NCBI RefSeq assembly: GCF_000023945.1
Contig: NC_013158.1
Coordinates: 744,001 to 808,000 of the forward strand
DNA length: 64,000 bases
Direction of reading: 5' to 3'
DNA from: Halorhabdus utahensis DSM 12940
GTDB taxonomy: Archaea; Halobacteriota; Halobacteria; Halobacteriales; Haloarculaceae
Below the pieces are notes generated by a model that was not told the origin of the DNA, did not search any database, and saw only the letters and a list, made by a program, of their open reading frames with translations. This document shows positions 8,462 to 17,115 of the stretch, one piece after another (within the stretch, counting starts at the first letter, position 1; the number at the start of each line of letters is the position of its first letter). Position numbers and translations under genes: made by a program.

Positions 8462-9829
8462 ATGGAGCGGACAGACGTCGCAGTCGTCGGCGGTGGTCCG
8501 GGCGGCGCCGCCGCCGCCCGAGCGGCGGCAATGGCTGGTGCCGACGTCACACTTTTCGAGAAGGGAGTCCCGCGGACGGACAGAAACGACGAACTCGGTC
8601 CGGACTCGACGGATGCTGCTGGCATTCTCGACTACTGGGTCGACATCATGGACGAGGATCCGGCCGAGATCCCCGAAGACGTCATCCTCAGCGAGCTCGA
8701 CGGCGCGACCTTTCATGGCCCCACTGAATCGGTCACGATCGCCGACACCGGTCTCGACGGATCCTACGACGGATTCGGCTTCACGGTCCATCGGGCCCGG
8801 TTCGACGACTGGCTCCGGCAACGTGCCGAGGACGCGGGTGCCGACTATCGGGTCGGAACGAGTGTCACCGGCGTAGAAACTGAGCTCTCAGGATCATCCC
8901 CCACGCATACGCTCTCGCTGGCTGGCGACGGGACGGTCGAGGCCGACGCGCTGGTGCTGGCTGACGGCCCACAACGGACCGTTACCCTCGACGTCCTGGA
9001 TCAGTTCCTGCCGGACGGCGAGAGTTCGGGCCAGTACCTCTCGCCGGACCGGGCGAATCACATCGCCTACCAGGAACACCGTCGCATGCCCGCAGAGCTG
9101 TTCGACCCCGATCACATCGAGTTCTGGTGGGGGGTCATGCCCGGCCACACTGCCTATCCCTGGATCTTCCCGAACGACGATTACGTCGCCCGGATCGGCC
9201 TGACGATGCCCATCGGGATGGACATCGACGACGTCGAGGACAGAGACGACTATGCCTTACTCGAACCGGACGACGAGAGCATTCCGCCGGGCCGTGTCTA
9301 TATCCGCCGGCTGCTCGAACAGGAGTTCCCCGACTACGATCTGGAAGACTTCCCGATCGTGGAAGATCGGGGCAAGCAAGCCGGCACCGAAGCCTATCCG
9401 ATCTCCTCGACCCGACCCGTCGAGTCGCCGACCGGCGCGAACGTGGCGGTCGTCGGTGGCGCGATGGGGGCAACCTCCGCGTTCCACGAAGGCGGCGATC
9501 ACGTCGCGATCCGGACAGGGAAGATCGCGGGGGAGCTCGCAGCCACAGACGATCTGGGACAGTACAATGCGGCCTGGAAGGACGCGCTCGGTCCGGAGAT
9601 GCGCCGAAACGTCACGTTTGCTGACCTGGTTCGCGGGATGGGGCCGACGGACTGGGATCGGCACTTCCGGACGATTCGGCGGATGCTCGAGCGGACGGGC
9701 TCACGTAAGCGACAGGCGATTGCGGCGGGAATCAGCGGGATCGACGTCTATCTTCGCTACCGACGCAAACGCTGGTCCTATCGCGGTGACCGATACATTC
9801 AGCTACCCGAGTCGCAATACACGGTCTGA
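8462..9829 (+). CDS. Geranylgeranyl reductase-family FAD-dependent oxidoreductase
   Basis: A 455-residue flavoprotein with the FAD-binding VAVVGGGPGGAAAARAA at the N-terminus, the second nucleotide motif ADALVLADGP near 170, and the family's YPWIFPN segment and AVVGGAMGATSAFHEGG near 330. Relatives saturate isoprenoid chains of archaeal lipids or quinones. A CTTTAAG element 26-30 bases before ATG 8462 suggests a leaderless transcript. The exact substrate (phospholipid or menaquinone side chain) is not determined by sequence. Confidence 0.85.
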   Translation: MERTDVAVVGGGPGGAAAARAAAMAGADVTLFEKGVPRTDRNDELGPDSTDAAGILDYWVDIMDEDPAEIPEDVILSELDGATFHGPTESVTIADTGLDGSYDGFGFTVHRARFDDWLRQRAEDAGADYRVGTSVTGVETELSGSSPTHTLSLAGDGTVEADALVLADGPQRTVTLDVLDQFLPDGESSGQYLSPDRANHIAYQEHRRMPAELFDPDHIEFWWGVMPGHTAYPWIFPNDDYVARIGLTMPIGMDIDDVEDRDDYALLEPDDESIPPGRVYIRRLLEQEFPDYDLEDFPIVEDRGKQAGTEAYPISSTRPVESPTGANVAVVGGAMGATSAFHEGGDHVAIRTGKIAGELAATDDLGQYNAAWKDALGPEMRRNVTFADLVRGMGPTDWDRHFRTIRRMLERTGSRKRQAIAAGISGIDVYLRYRRKRWSYRGDRYIQLPESQYTV

Positions 9830-9897
9830 GAGGGAGTGACTTCGGGCGGCGTCCGACCGGGCGCAACATCCATACTCGTCGGGACCTGACTGCAGGT

Positions 9898-10374
9898 GTG
9901 CGTATCGAAACCCCGTCGATGAGTGCCGTCGACGCGCTCGCGGATCTGTGGGTGGACCTCGCCGAGGGCCAGCGCGCGTACGGCTCCCACCTCGCGACAG
10001 CCCCGAACCGAGGACGGATCCGCGAGTCGATCAGTCGCCACGTCGTGACCGGTCGGATTCGGGTCGCCCGTGAAGCCGACCGCACAATCGGCTTCGTGAT
10101 GTTTACCGTCGAGTCGGGCACACTCGAACGGACGGAACTGCGCGGGCTGATCGAGAATCTCTACGTCGTACCTGCCCGGCGCGATGAAGGCATCGGCACG
10201 AAACTCCTTGCGGAAGCCGAGACAGCGCTACGGGAGGAAGGCGCAACTGTCGTCGTGCTCGACGTCCTGGCCGACAACGAGGCCGCCCGGGAATTCTACC
10301 GAGCCCGTGGGTACGACCCACACCGCGTGACCGTCGAGAAGTCGATCGAAAGCGATACGCCTTCAAAGGGGTAG
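9898..10374 (+). CDS. GNAT-family N-acetyltransferase
   Basis: A 158-residue acetyltransferase starting at GTG 9898. The acetyl-CoA motif is ENLYVVPARRDEGIGTKLL (the family's R/Q-x-x-G-x-G/A pattern), followed by VVVLDVLADNEAAREFYRARGY, which is typical of the GNAT C-terminal half. The acceptor substrate is unknown; many such enzymes modify protein N-termini or small amines. Confidence 0.85.
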   Translation: MRIETPSMSAVDALADLWVDLAEGQRAYGSHLATAPNRGRIRESISRHVVTGRIRVAREADRTIGFVMFTVESGTLERTELRGLIENLYVVPARRDEGIGTKLLAEAETALREEGATVVVLDVLADNEAAREFYRARGYDPHRVTVEKSIESDTPSKG

Positions 10375-10391
10375 GAATAACTACCGACTGC

Positions 10392-10465
10392 GCCAGGGGA
10401 GCTTGGGTGGTTCAAGCACTCGACTTGTAATCGAGAATGCGTGGGTTCAAATCCCACCCCTGGCT
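10392..10465 (+). tRNA. tRNA-Thr (UGU)
   Basis: Bases 10392-10465 fold into a complete cloverleaf. The acceptor arms GCCAGGG and CCCTGGC pair, the anticodon arms CTCGA and TCGAG enclose CTTGTAA with anticodon TGT, and GGTTCAAATC forms the T loop. No intron is seen and CCA is not encoded. A short T-run follows (TTACTTTT). Confidence 0.96.
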
Positions 10466-10504
10466 TACTTTTCCATTCGCCAGTACTGCGTCCCGGTCGG
10501 CCGC

Positions 10505-11143
10505 TCAATACCCGGTCCCAAGGTAGGTGTGGACAGCGTCGCCGGATTCGAGTTCGTCCACGAACGCGACGGCGAAGTCTTCCATCGAGATGTAGCTGTC
10601 GCCGTCCTCGTCGGCGACGAGTTCGCCATCGGCGGTGCGGTACTCGCCGGTCCGCTCGCCGGGTTCGATCAGCGCGGCGGGCGCGACGTACGTCCACGCG
10701 AGATCCTGGGTCTCCGCGAGTCGGTCGTAGGCGTCGATCGCCGCCCGGGCGACCGGCTCCCACTCTTCGGGGAACTCCTCGGTGTCGACGAGTCGCGTCT
10801 CCGGGCCGACATGCAGCCCGCCAGCGCCACCCGTCCAGACGAGTCGCTCGACTGAGGCGCGTCCCATTCCGTCGATGACGGCGTCCATCATGTCGACGAG
10901 GACATCCGGTGGCGTGTCCTCGTCGGGACCGAGCGCGGACGCGACGGCGTCATGGCCGGTCGCGAGTTGCGCGATGTCGTCGGGGTCGGTCGCGTCGCCC
11001 GCGACGGCGACGAACGCCGGATCGTCGATTGCATCGACATCGCCGCTCCGGGAGACACCCGTGACGGTGTGGCCTCGATCGAGCAGTTCCGCCGCGATTC
11101 GCTGTCCGATCCGCCCGCTCGCGCCGAGAAGTAACACGTCCAT
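10505..11143 (-). CDS. NAD(P)-binding epimerase/NmrA-like protein
   Basis: A 212-residue short Rossmann protein with MDVLLLGASGRIGQRIAAEL at the N-terminus, including the GxSGxxG-type nucleotide motif. SVERLVWTGGAGGL and a later LAWTYVAPAALIEPGERTG are typical of atypical SDR/NmrA proteins that bind NAD(P) without the classical YxxxK. I took ATG 11143 because it begins at the first beta strand. A function in redox sensing or sugar metabolism cannot be decided. Confidence 0.8.
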   Translation of the reverse strand: MDVLLLGASGRIGQRIAAELLDRGHTVTGVSRSGDVDAIDDPAFVAVAGDATDPDDIAQLATGHDAVASALGPDEDTPPDVLVDMMDAVIDGMGRASVERLVWTGGAGGLHVGPETRLVDTEEFPEEWEPVARAAIDAYDRLAETQDLAWTYVAPAALIEPGERTGEYRTADGELVADEDGDSYISMEDFAVAFVDELESGDAVHTYLGTGY

Positions 11144-11271
11144 GGTCAGTGACACGCATAGCTGGGGGAGAAGCATAGAACTTCTGCCGTGGTGTCCAGT
11201 TTTCCGGTTTGCGGGACAGGTGTGTCCCTGAAGCTGGATGCTTTTTGTCCGCACCGAAAGTACGGCCACAT

Positions 11272-11685
11272 ATGAGCGAACTCGTCGACAACGTCGAAGG
11301 CATCGTCCATGAACCGACGCAAGTGCATGAGGACGGGGGTGTCGACCTCACCGTGACGGAGATCTATACCGTCGAGACGCCGGGACGGGTCGACTTCGGC
11401 GGTGGCGAACTACAGCCGGCGAACGTAGCGCCTCATCCCCGAGTCTGGCGCAACGACGATGACGACTACCAGTGGTGGCATCTCGACGCGGGAACCTACC
11501 TGATCGAGTACAACGAATCCCTCTCGGAGACGGCACTCCTCCAGCCCCGGAGTGAGATCGTCGAACGTGGGGCGAGTCATCCGACGCTCCGGATTGCGGA
11601 ACTGCCGCGGATGCCGCTCACGGTCGGTGGAGCAGGGCTCCGCCTCAAGGAGAACGCGCGAGTCTCGACGCTGATACCCCGGTGA
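11272..11685 (+). CDS. dUTPase/dCTP-deaminase superfamily protein
   Basis: A 137-residue protein of the dUTPase-like beta fold. GGVDLTVTEIYTV near residue 25 and LLQPRSEIVERG near 95 correspond to conserved strands of the family, and GGAGLRLKENARVSTLI ends the fold. It is shorter than typical archaeal dCTP deaminases (about 195 residues), so activity is uncertain. ATG 11272 lies about 30 bases after a T-rich promoter-like stretch. Confidence 0.7.
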   Translation: MSELVDNVEGIVHEPTQVHEDGGVDLTVTEIYTVETPGRVDFGGGELQPANVAPHPRVWRNDDDDYQWWHLDAGTYLIEYNESLSETALLQPRSEIVERGASHPTLRIAELPRMPLTVGGAGLRLKENARVSTLIPR

Positions 11686-11734
11686 AGAAGTAGAAAAAAC
11701 CTACCGTCGTCCCGCCCTCACGCCGACGAGCGGG

Positions 11735-12019
11735 TCACTCGATGTGGCCTTCGCGCCGCAGCTGGTCGGCGTCCTGGTTGTCGTAGCGCCATTCGATGGT
11801 CGCCTTCTCGTCTTGCCAGTCCCACGGCTCGGCGATGACGACGTCGTCCTCTTCGATCCAGACGCGGTACTTCATGCGGCCGGGGATCCGACCCATGCGG
11901 GTCTCGCCGTCCGCACACCGCAACCGGACGTGATTCCCACCGAGGTGTTCGGTCACGACCGCGAACACTTCGTTGCTGTCGGGCATACGGAGGTTCCGTC
12001 GCCCTGAATTTTCACTCAT
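11735..12019 (-). CDS. eif1a: Translation initiation factor aIF1A
   Basis: A 94-residue OB-fold factor that binds the small-subunit A site during initiation. It shows the family pattern [21 protein letters not shown], then [30 protein letters not shown]. The length and whole-protein match make the call secure. It is a single gene, convergent with the dUTPase-like gene. Confidence 0.96.
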   Translation of the reverse strand: MSENSGRRNLRMPDSNEVFAVVTEHLGGNHVRLRCADGETRMGRIPGRMKYRVWIEEDDVVIAEPWDWQDEKATIEWRYDNQDADQLRREGHIE

Positions 12020-12153
12020 ACCGTTCCTACGAGCGGCGCACGATTAAGTGATCCGCGATTCCCGGTATCGTGTGACATGCGGCGGAACCGCCACCGTGGG
12101 CCCGCGTCGATTCCGGAAACTACTGGACGCTCGGGTGTGAGACCCCGGTACGT

Positions 12154-13155
12154 GTGTTGATCAGCCATTACTTCGAATGGGAGGGCGTCATCACCGGCGG
12201 CCACGCCCAGTCGGTCCAAAACCAGCGGAAGATGCTCGACGCCCGCGACGTCGAGTACACGACAGAACCCGTCCTGGACGCCGACATCCTCCACCTCAAC
12301 AACATGGGGCCGCGATCGATCTACTACGCGAAGCGGGCCCAGCGCGCGGACGTCCCGGTCGTGGTTCATGCCCACCAGACAGCCGAGGACTTCCGGGAGA
12401 GTTTCGCCTTCTCGAACGCCCTGGCCCGACCGATGCGTCCCTATCTCGAGTACGCTTACTCCCTCGCTGATCACCTGATCTGTCCCTCCGAGCACAACCA
12501 GGACGTGATCGAGACCTACACCGACACGCCGACGACGGTCCTCTCGAACGGTTTCGACCCTGATCGACTGACCGGTTTCGAATCGCTTCGCGAAGAATAC
12601 CTGAATCGGTACGACCTCGACCCGCCGGTCGTCTTTACCGTCGGCCACGTCATCCCACGGAAGGGACTGGAAGCGTTCGTCGAGACGGCCCGCGCCATGC
12701 CGGATCTCGACTTCGCGTGGTTCGGCTATCTGAACCCGACCGGCGGCGGGCCCGTGGACCGACTGCTCCGCTCCAAAGAGACCACGCGGCTCGTCGAAAA
12801 CGCCCCCGAGAACTGCACCTTTACCGGCTACGTCGAGGACATCCGCGGCGGGTTTGCGGCCGGCGACATCTTCTTTTTCCCGACCAAAAACGAGAACGAA
12901 GGGATGGCGCTACTGGAGGCGATGGCGTGTGGCCGCCCGCCAGTCGTCCGGGACATCCCGACCTTCGAGTGGCTCGAAGACGGCGAGGACAGCCTGAAAG
13001 CGTCCGAAGATTTCACCGACCCGCTCGACCGGCTACGCGATCCGGAACTGCGCGAGCGACTTGGCCAACGCGCCGCCGAGCGGAGCGAGGCCTTCACACT
13101 CGACGCCATCGGTGACGATCTCGTCGACCTCTATCGGCAGGTTCTGTCGAACTGA
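12154..13155 (+). CDS. Family 4-type glycosyltransferase
   Basis: A 333-residue GT-B glycosyltransferase. The N-terminal half contains HLNNMGPRS and VVVHAHQTAEDF. The C-terminal half has TVGHVIPRKGLEAFVETAR and the nucleotide-sugar motif FFPTKNENEGMALLEAMACG (the E-x7-E pattern). The start is GTG 12154. No glycan cluster surrounds it, so the acceptor is unknown; protein glycosylation or glycolipid synthesis are both possible. Confidence 0.85.
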   Translation: MLISHYFEWEGVITGGHAQSVQNQRKMLDARDVEYTTEPVLDADILHLNNMGPRSIYYAKRAQRADVPVVVHAHQTAEDFRESFAFSNALARPMRPYLEYAYSLADHLICPSEHNQDVIETYTDTPTTVLSNGFDPDRLTGFESLREEYLNRYDLDPPVVFTVGHVIPRKGLEAFVETARAMPDLDFAWFGYLNPTGGGPVDRLLRSKETTRLVENAPENCTFTGYVEDIRGGFAAGDIFFFPTKNENEGMALLEAMACGRPPVVRDIPTFEWLEDGEDSLKASEDFTDPLDRLRDPELRERLGQRAAERSEAFTLDAIGDDLVDLYRQVLSN

Positions 13156-13255
13156 ATTCTATTGACAACTTCGGCGGCGAACAACAAGCCGGGAGCGTGT
13201 TGGAGTGTATCACGACTCACAGAGTTGGCTTACGTCTGGAAAACATATTGTAGGT

Positions 13256-13870
13256 ATGAACTACGATCAGGCACTCGATCGCGCCTACGAATCGCTCCCT
13301 GAGCGGCCTGCAGACGGTGACGAGCGGCTGTCCGTTCCAGACCCCGAGGCCCAGACCGACGGGGCGTTCACTCGCCTCACGAACCTCCGGGACATCGCCG
13401 ATGCCCTCTCGCGGGAGGCCGAACACCTCCATCGCTCGATCCAGCGTGATCTGGGAACCAGCGGCCAGTTCGACGAGGACCGCGCCCGATACAACGGGTC
13501 GTTCGACGCCGGTGACTTCAGCGCCGCGGTCGACCGCTACGTCACGGAGTTCGTCACGTGTTCGGAGTGTGGCCTGCCGGATACAGTCCTGACGAGCGAG
13601 GACGGCATCGAGATGCTCCGGTGTCAGGCATGCGGGGCCTTCCGGCCGGTCGAGACCGGCACCACGACGAGCAATACCCACACTGACCGTCCCACGGTCG
13701 AGGAAGGCAAAACCTACGAGGTCGAGATCGTTGGCACCGGCCGAAAGGGAGACGGTGTCGCCGAGAAGGGCAACTACACTATTTTCGTCCCCGGCGCACA
13801 AGAGGGCGACGTCGTTTCGGCCTATATCGAATCGATCAACGGCCATCTGGCGTTCGCACAGCTGGCGTAG
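13256..13870 (+). CDS. aIF2-beta-like protein fused to a TRAM domain
   Basis: A 204-residue fusion. Residues 1-130 match archaeal aIF2-beta: MNYDQALDRAYESLP, LGTSGQFDEDRARYNG, and a zinc ribbon CSECGLPDT...CQACGA. Residues 140-204 are a TRAM RNA-binding domain (GRKGDGVAEKGNYTIFVPGA, then DVVSAYIESINGHLAFAQ). A conventional aIF2-beta is also encoded at 53,511-53,915, so this one is a paralogue. It may be an accessory initiation or RNA-chaperone factor; that role is inference. Confidence 0.88.
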   Translation: MNYDQALDRAYESLPERPADGDERLSVPDPEAQTDGAFTRLTNLRDIADALSREAEHLHRSIQRDLGTSGQFDEDRARYNGSFDAGDFSAAVDRYVTEFVTCSECGLPDTVLTSEDGIEMLRCQACGAFRPVETGTTTSNTHTDRPTVEEGKTYEVEIVGTGRKGDGVAEKGNYTIFVPGAQEGDVVSAYIESINGHLAFAQLA

Positions 13871-13949
13871 GCCATTCTCTCGAAAATGATTCAAACCACC
13901 ACCGTAGTGGCAACGCTTTCAGATACGTCCTACCATGCAATCCAGCCCG

Positions 13950-14378
13950 TCACGCAAGCTGGATGTCGTCGATCTCGAAGTGACGGCCAGCAAGTCGGCG
14001 GGCGAGTTCGATCGTCCGCCCCTCTGTGCCGATCGCTGCGCCGGTGTCCGCCTCGTCGACATCGGCGAAAGCGACGCGTTCCCCGTCGCGCTCCTCGATC
14101 GTGACGTCGTAGACCGCGGCCGGCGCGAGTGCGTTGGCGACGAACCCCTCCGGAGTGGGGGCATCCTCGACCAGCGTGACGTCCCGACCCAAGCGGTCCT
14201 CGATCCGGGCGACTGTCTCGCCGTCCCGACCGATCGCCTTGCCGACCTCGCCGGCCTTGACGACGAAGGCGATCCGGTCGTGCTCGTCGTCGATAAGACA
14301 GTCCCGGATAGTCACGTCGGCGATCTCCTCGGCGACGACGATCGCCCGGCGCTCGTCGTCCGACAGCGAGATGGTCAC
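13950..14378 (-). CDS. nusA: NusA-like transcription factor (KH domains)
   Basis: A 142-residue archaeal NusA made of two KH domains, without the bacterial N-terminal and S1 domains. The KH GxxG-type loops are GEVGKAIGRDGE near 50 and GAAIGTEGRTIELARRLAG near 115. It starts 3 bases after the rpoA'' stop and closes the RNA polymerase operon. In many haloarchaea rps12, rps7 and fusA follow; here a convergent gene does. Confidence 0.94.
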   Translation of the reverse strand: MTISLSDDERRAIVVAEEIADVTIRDCLIDDEHDRIAFVVKAGEVGKAIGRDGETVARIEDRLGRDVTLVEDAPTPEGFVANALAPAAVYDVTIEERDGERVAFADVDEADTGAAIGTEGRTIELARRLAGRHFEIDDIQLA

Positions 14379-14381
14379 GGG

Positions 14382-17105
14382 TCAGTCGGCCGCGCCGCCG
14401 CCGGTGTGACTGCCCATCCGGAGGTTGACGTCGCCGGTGCCGAGCTTGATCGGCTTGCCGACGATGACGTTCTCGGTGACGCCGTTGAGGGCGTCGATCT
14501 CGCCGTGGATGGCGGCGTCCAGCAGGTGTGAGACGGTGACCTCGAAGGCAGCCCGTGCAAGGACGGAGTCCTTGCTGCCGGAGATGCCGTGGCGACCGAT
14601 CGACTCGATGACCCCGTTGTTGGTCATGATGTCGGCGACCAGCATCAGGTGACGGACGTTCACGTCGTCCAGCCCCTGTTCCTCGAGGGTGTTCATCGTC
14701 TCCTCGATGATCGACTCGCGTGCCGCCTCGACGCCGAGATTGCTGTAGATCTCGTGGATGTTGTTACACGTCGTCCGCGAGGCGTCGACCCCCTCGATCC
14801 CGAGGACGTCGCCGAAGGCCGACCCCTCGGTGTAGAGGACGAACTCCTCGTCGTTCTCGTGGTCCTCGTCCATCTCCTCCTTGCGGATGACGACCCGGGA
14901 GACTTCCTCGATCCCTTTGAAGACGATCTCGCGTAACTCCTCGACCAGCTGGAGGAGATCCCGGTAGGACGGTTCCTCTGGGCCGAACTGGATGACCGTC
15001 TCCTTGCGCTGGGTTTCGACGCCCAGCTGGGACTCGATCGTGGCGGCGATCTCCTCGGCGACGCTCTCGACGCTGTCGGCCGTCGGCCAGCGCTCCTCGA
15101 GCGTGTCGGGATTGAGATCGACCTGAACGAGCATGTCCGCGACGTTCGTCGAGACGTCGCCCAGCGCGAGGATGCGCGTCGCCTCGATCTTCCAGACGAC
15201 CTCGTGGGCGCGCTCGCGCTCGGTGGCGTACTCGCCGTCCAGATTGACGGTCATCATCGGCGTGTCGGGCTCCTTGCGGGCGTCGACCAGCTCGATGAGC
15301 CGCGGTAGCCCCTGGGTGACGTCGATCTCGGCGACACCCGCATAGTGGAAGGTGTTCATCGTGTTGTGAGTCACGACGCCCTGCGCGGTCGTGAACGTCT
15401 CCAGACCGGCCACAGAGAAGTCGTATACGTACCCGCTCTCGGGTTCGACGGTCCGGATGGATTCGATCCGTTCCCAGACGACATCGCCGTCGACTGCCCG
15501 TTCGAGTGCACCCAGTTGCGGGGGACGTTCCTCGGCCGTTTCGTCGATCTGCTCGACGAGCGAACGGAGACGGTTGCGACCGACTCGCTGGCGCTTGTGG
15601 GCGCTATTGACCTGGCGTGATGGGATGCCCGCCGCTTTGGCCGCCTGTTTCAGCGAATCCCCGAAGTTCGGGATCTGATCCGTCGTATCCGGGCCGTCGG
15701 TGTCGACGTCGGTCGCCAGATCCTCGAGTTCGTCACCGCGCTCACCGATCATCCCGATGCGATCTGTGAACGCCGGAACGAACTTCTTGGGCACCCGAAG
15801 CGTCTTCGAGTCGTCTTGCGTGCCGAACGTCGCGTAAATATCGAATCGTGCCAGCAGAAGCGTGACACCGTCGATCAGTTCGTTGGACGTCGAACTAGCT
15901 CGGACGGCGTTTTTGCCGACGTTTCCGTCTCCACTGAAGTATCCTGAAAGGAGCCCCCGGACAAACGAGGACGTTGCACCGAACGCGAAGTCCGGAATAG
16001 CCTTCTCGCCGTCTACGGTGCAGACTTCTCGCAGGAAGTCAGCGAGAACGGTTCCATTGACGCGAATGTCGTAACCAGTGGCAAATCCGCTGTCATTCTC
16101 GTATTCGTTGACGGAGAGATCGAAGCGCTCCGCGAACGCACGGACCCGATTCTGGAACGTCTCGTCGACGTTCGAGATGGAAACGTAATGATCCGTCAGG
16201 TTCCCCTCGGCGAGGAACGCCCCGACGAAGAATCCGGTTTCCTCGTCGAGCGGGAACCGTTCGGGTAGTCCGACCGTTCCCTGGACGGGATAGACAGCGT
16301 GTTCCTCGATCTCGCCGGCTTCGAGCGCCTGGCGTTTGTTCCGGATCTGGTCTTCACCGCCCGGGAGCGTCGTGGCCCCACCGTCGGTCAGGGTCGAGGT
16401 GTACCAGTAGTCACTCGCCGGGAGATACTCCCGCAGGTCGACGGAATCCTGGCCGTCACTGTCGAGCGAACGGACGACGGGCAACCAGTCGCCTTCCTCG
16501 AGATCACTCCCTTCGACAGGGATGACCTCGTTGTCTTCCCGTGTGACAAACGAGTGTGCTTTTGTCGCCCGGATCGTCCGGCCGGATTCGAGTTCGAACT
16601 GGAGGAGCTCGTCGGGGGCTTCGTGACGACTTACCTGTTCGAGTGGCTTCCACTCGACGCGCTCGTCAGCCCGGAGAGACGGGACTTCCATCTCTTCGGG
16701 CGCAGAGACTACCTCGTGGCCCTCTACAGTCGTGGATTCTCGTACGGACGCGAGACCGTCGACGAGCGAGCCGATCTCGGTCACGTCGGTCTCGCCATCC
16801 CGGCGGACGATAACCCTCTCGTCACCAGGAATCGACATCTGGGTGCCGGGTTCCCCGATCGACTGGGCCGAAACCGTCCCGACGGGGTCGAGCGGATCGA
16901 CGCGCGTGTCGAGATAGCGGGACTCGACGGCCTTGGCGATGTCGTCGGCCTGCTCGACCGTGACGCCGTCGCGGTCCTCGATGGCCTCGTAGACGCGAGT
17001 TTTCAGCCGGCGCGGCAGGTCCGTGTCCTCGACGACGGCCGCGATGTCCGTGTCGACGGCCGCATAGCGGTTCATCGGATCGTATTCGGTTGGCGTGTCT
17101 GTCAT
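14382..17105 (-). CDS. rpoA2: RNA polymerase subunit A'' containing an intein
   Basis: The largest-subunit C-terminal half (A''), 907 residues as encoded and about 416 after splicing. Residues 1-90 and 582-907 are polymerase; 91-581 are an intein. The insertion lies in the conserved [16 protein letters not shown] segment next to the bridge and trigger regions. The mature C-terminus keeps [19 protein letters not shown] and [17 protein letters not shown] 17105 is 10 bases after the rpoA' stop. Splicing is essential for a working polymerase because the insert interrupts an invariant motif. Confidence 0.95.
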   Translation of the reverse strand: MTDTPTEYDPMNRYAAVDTDIAAVVEDTDLPRRLKTRVYEAIEDRDGVTVEQADDIAKAVESRYLDTRVDPLDPVGTVSAQSIGEPGTQMSIPGDERVIVRRDGETDVTEIGSLVDGLASVRESTTVEGHEVVSAPEEMEVPSLRADERVEWKPLEQVSRHEAPDELLQFELESGRTIRATKAHSFVTREDNEVIPVEGSDLEEGDWLPVVRSLDSDGQDSVDLREYLPASDYWYTSTLTDGGATTLPGGEDQIRNKRQALEAGEIEEHAVYPVQGTVGLPERFPLDEETGFFVGAFLAEGNLTDHYVSISNVDETFQNRVRAFAERFDLSVNEYENDSGFATGYDIRVNGTVLADFLREVCTVDGEKAIPDFAFGATSSFVRGLLSGYFSGDGNVGKNAVRASSTSNELIDGVTLLLARFDIYATFGTQDDSKTLRVPKKFVPAFTDRIGMIGERGDELEDLATDVDTDGPDTTDQIPNFGDSLKQAAKAAGIPSRQVNSAHKRQRVGRNRLRSLVEQIDETAEERPPQLGALERAVDGDVVWERIESIRTVEPESGYVYDFSVAGLETFTTAQGVVTHNTMNTFHYAGVAEIDVTQGLPRLIELVDARKEPDTPMMTVNLDGEYATERERAHEVVWKIEATRILALGDVSTNVADMLVQVDLNPDTLEERWPTADSVESVAEEIAATIESQLGVETQRKETVIQFGPEEPSYRDLLQLVEELREIVFKGIEEVSRVVIRKEEMDEDHENDEEFVLYTEGSAFGDVLGIEGVDASRTTCNNIHEIYSNLGVEAARESIIEETMNTLEEQGLDDVNVRHLMLVADIMTNNGVIESIGRHGISGSKDSVLARAAFEVTVSHLLDAAIHGEIDALNGVTENVIVGKPIKLGTGDVNLRMGSHTGGGAAD
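15363..16835 (-). mobile_element. Intein with LAGLIDADG-type homing endonuclease motifs in RpoA''
   Basis: The 491-residue insert begins with Ser ([10 protein letters not shown]) after EPGTQM and ends with His-Asn before Thr (VVTHN/T), the expected splice-junction residues. A block-B-like TKAHSF contains the His used in N-S acyl shift assistance. Central motifs [12 protein letters not shown] and [11 protein letters not shown] resemble the paired LAGLIDADG helices, so the endonuclease may be active. The C-terminal [21 protein letters not shown]-like block closes the splicing domain. The element should remove itself from the protein post-translationally. Confidence 0.93.
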
Positions 17106-17115
17106 GATAACCACC

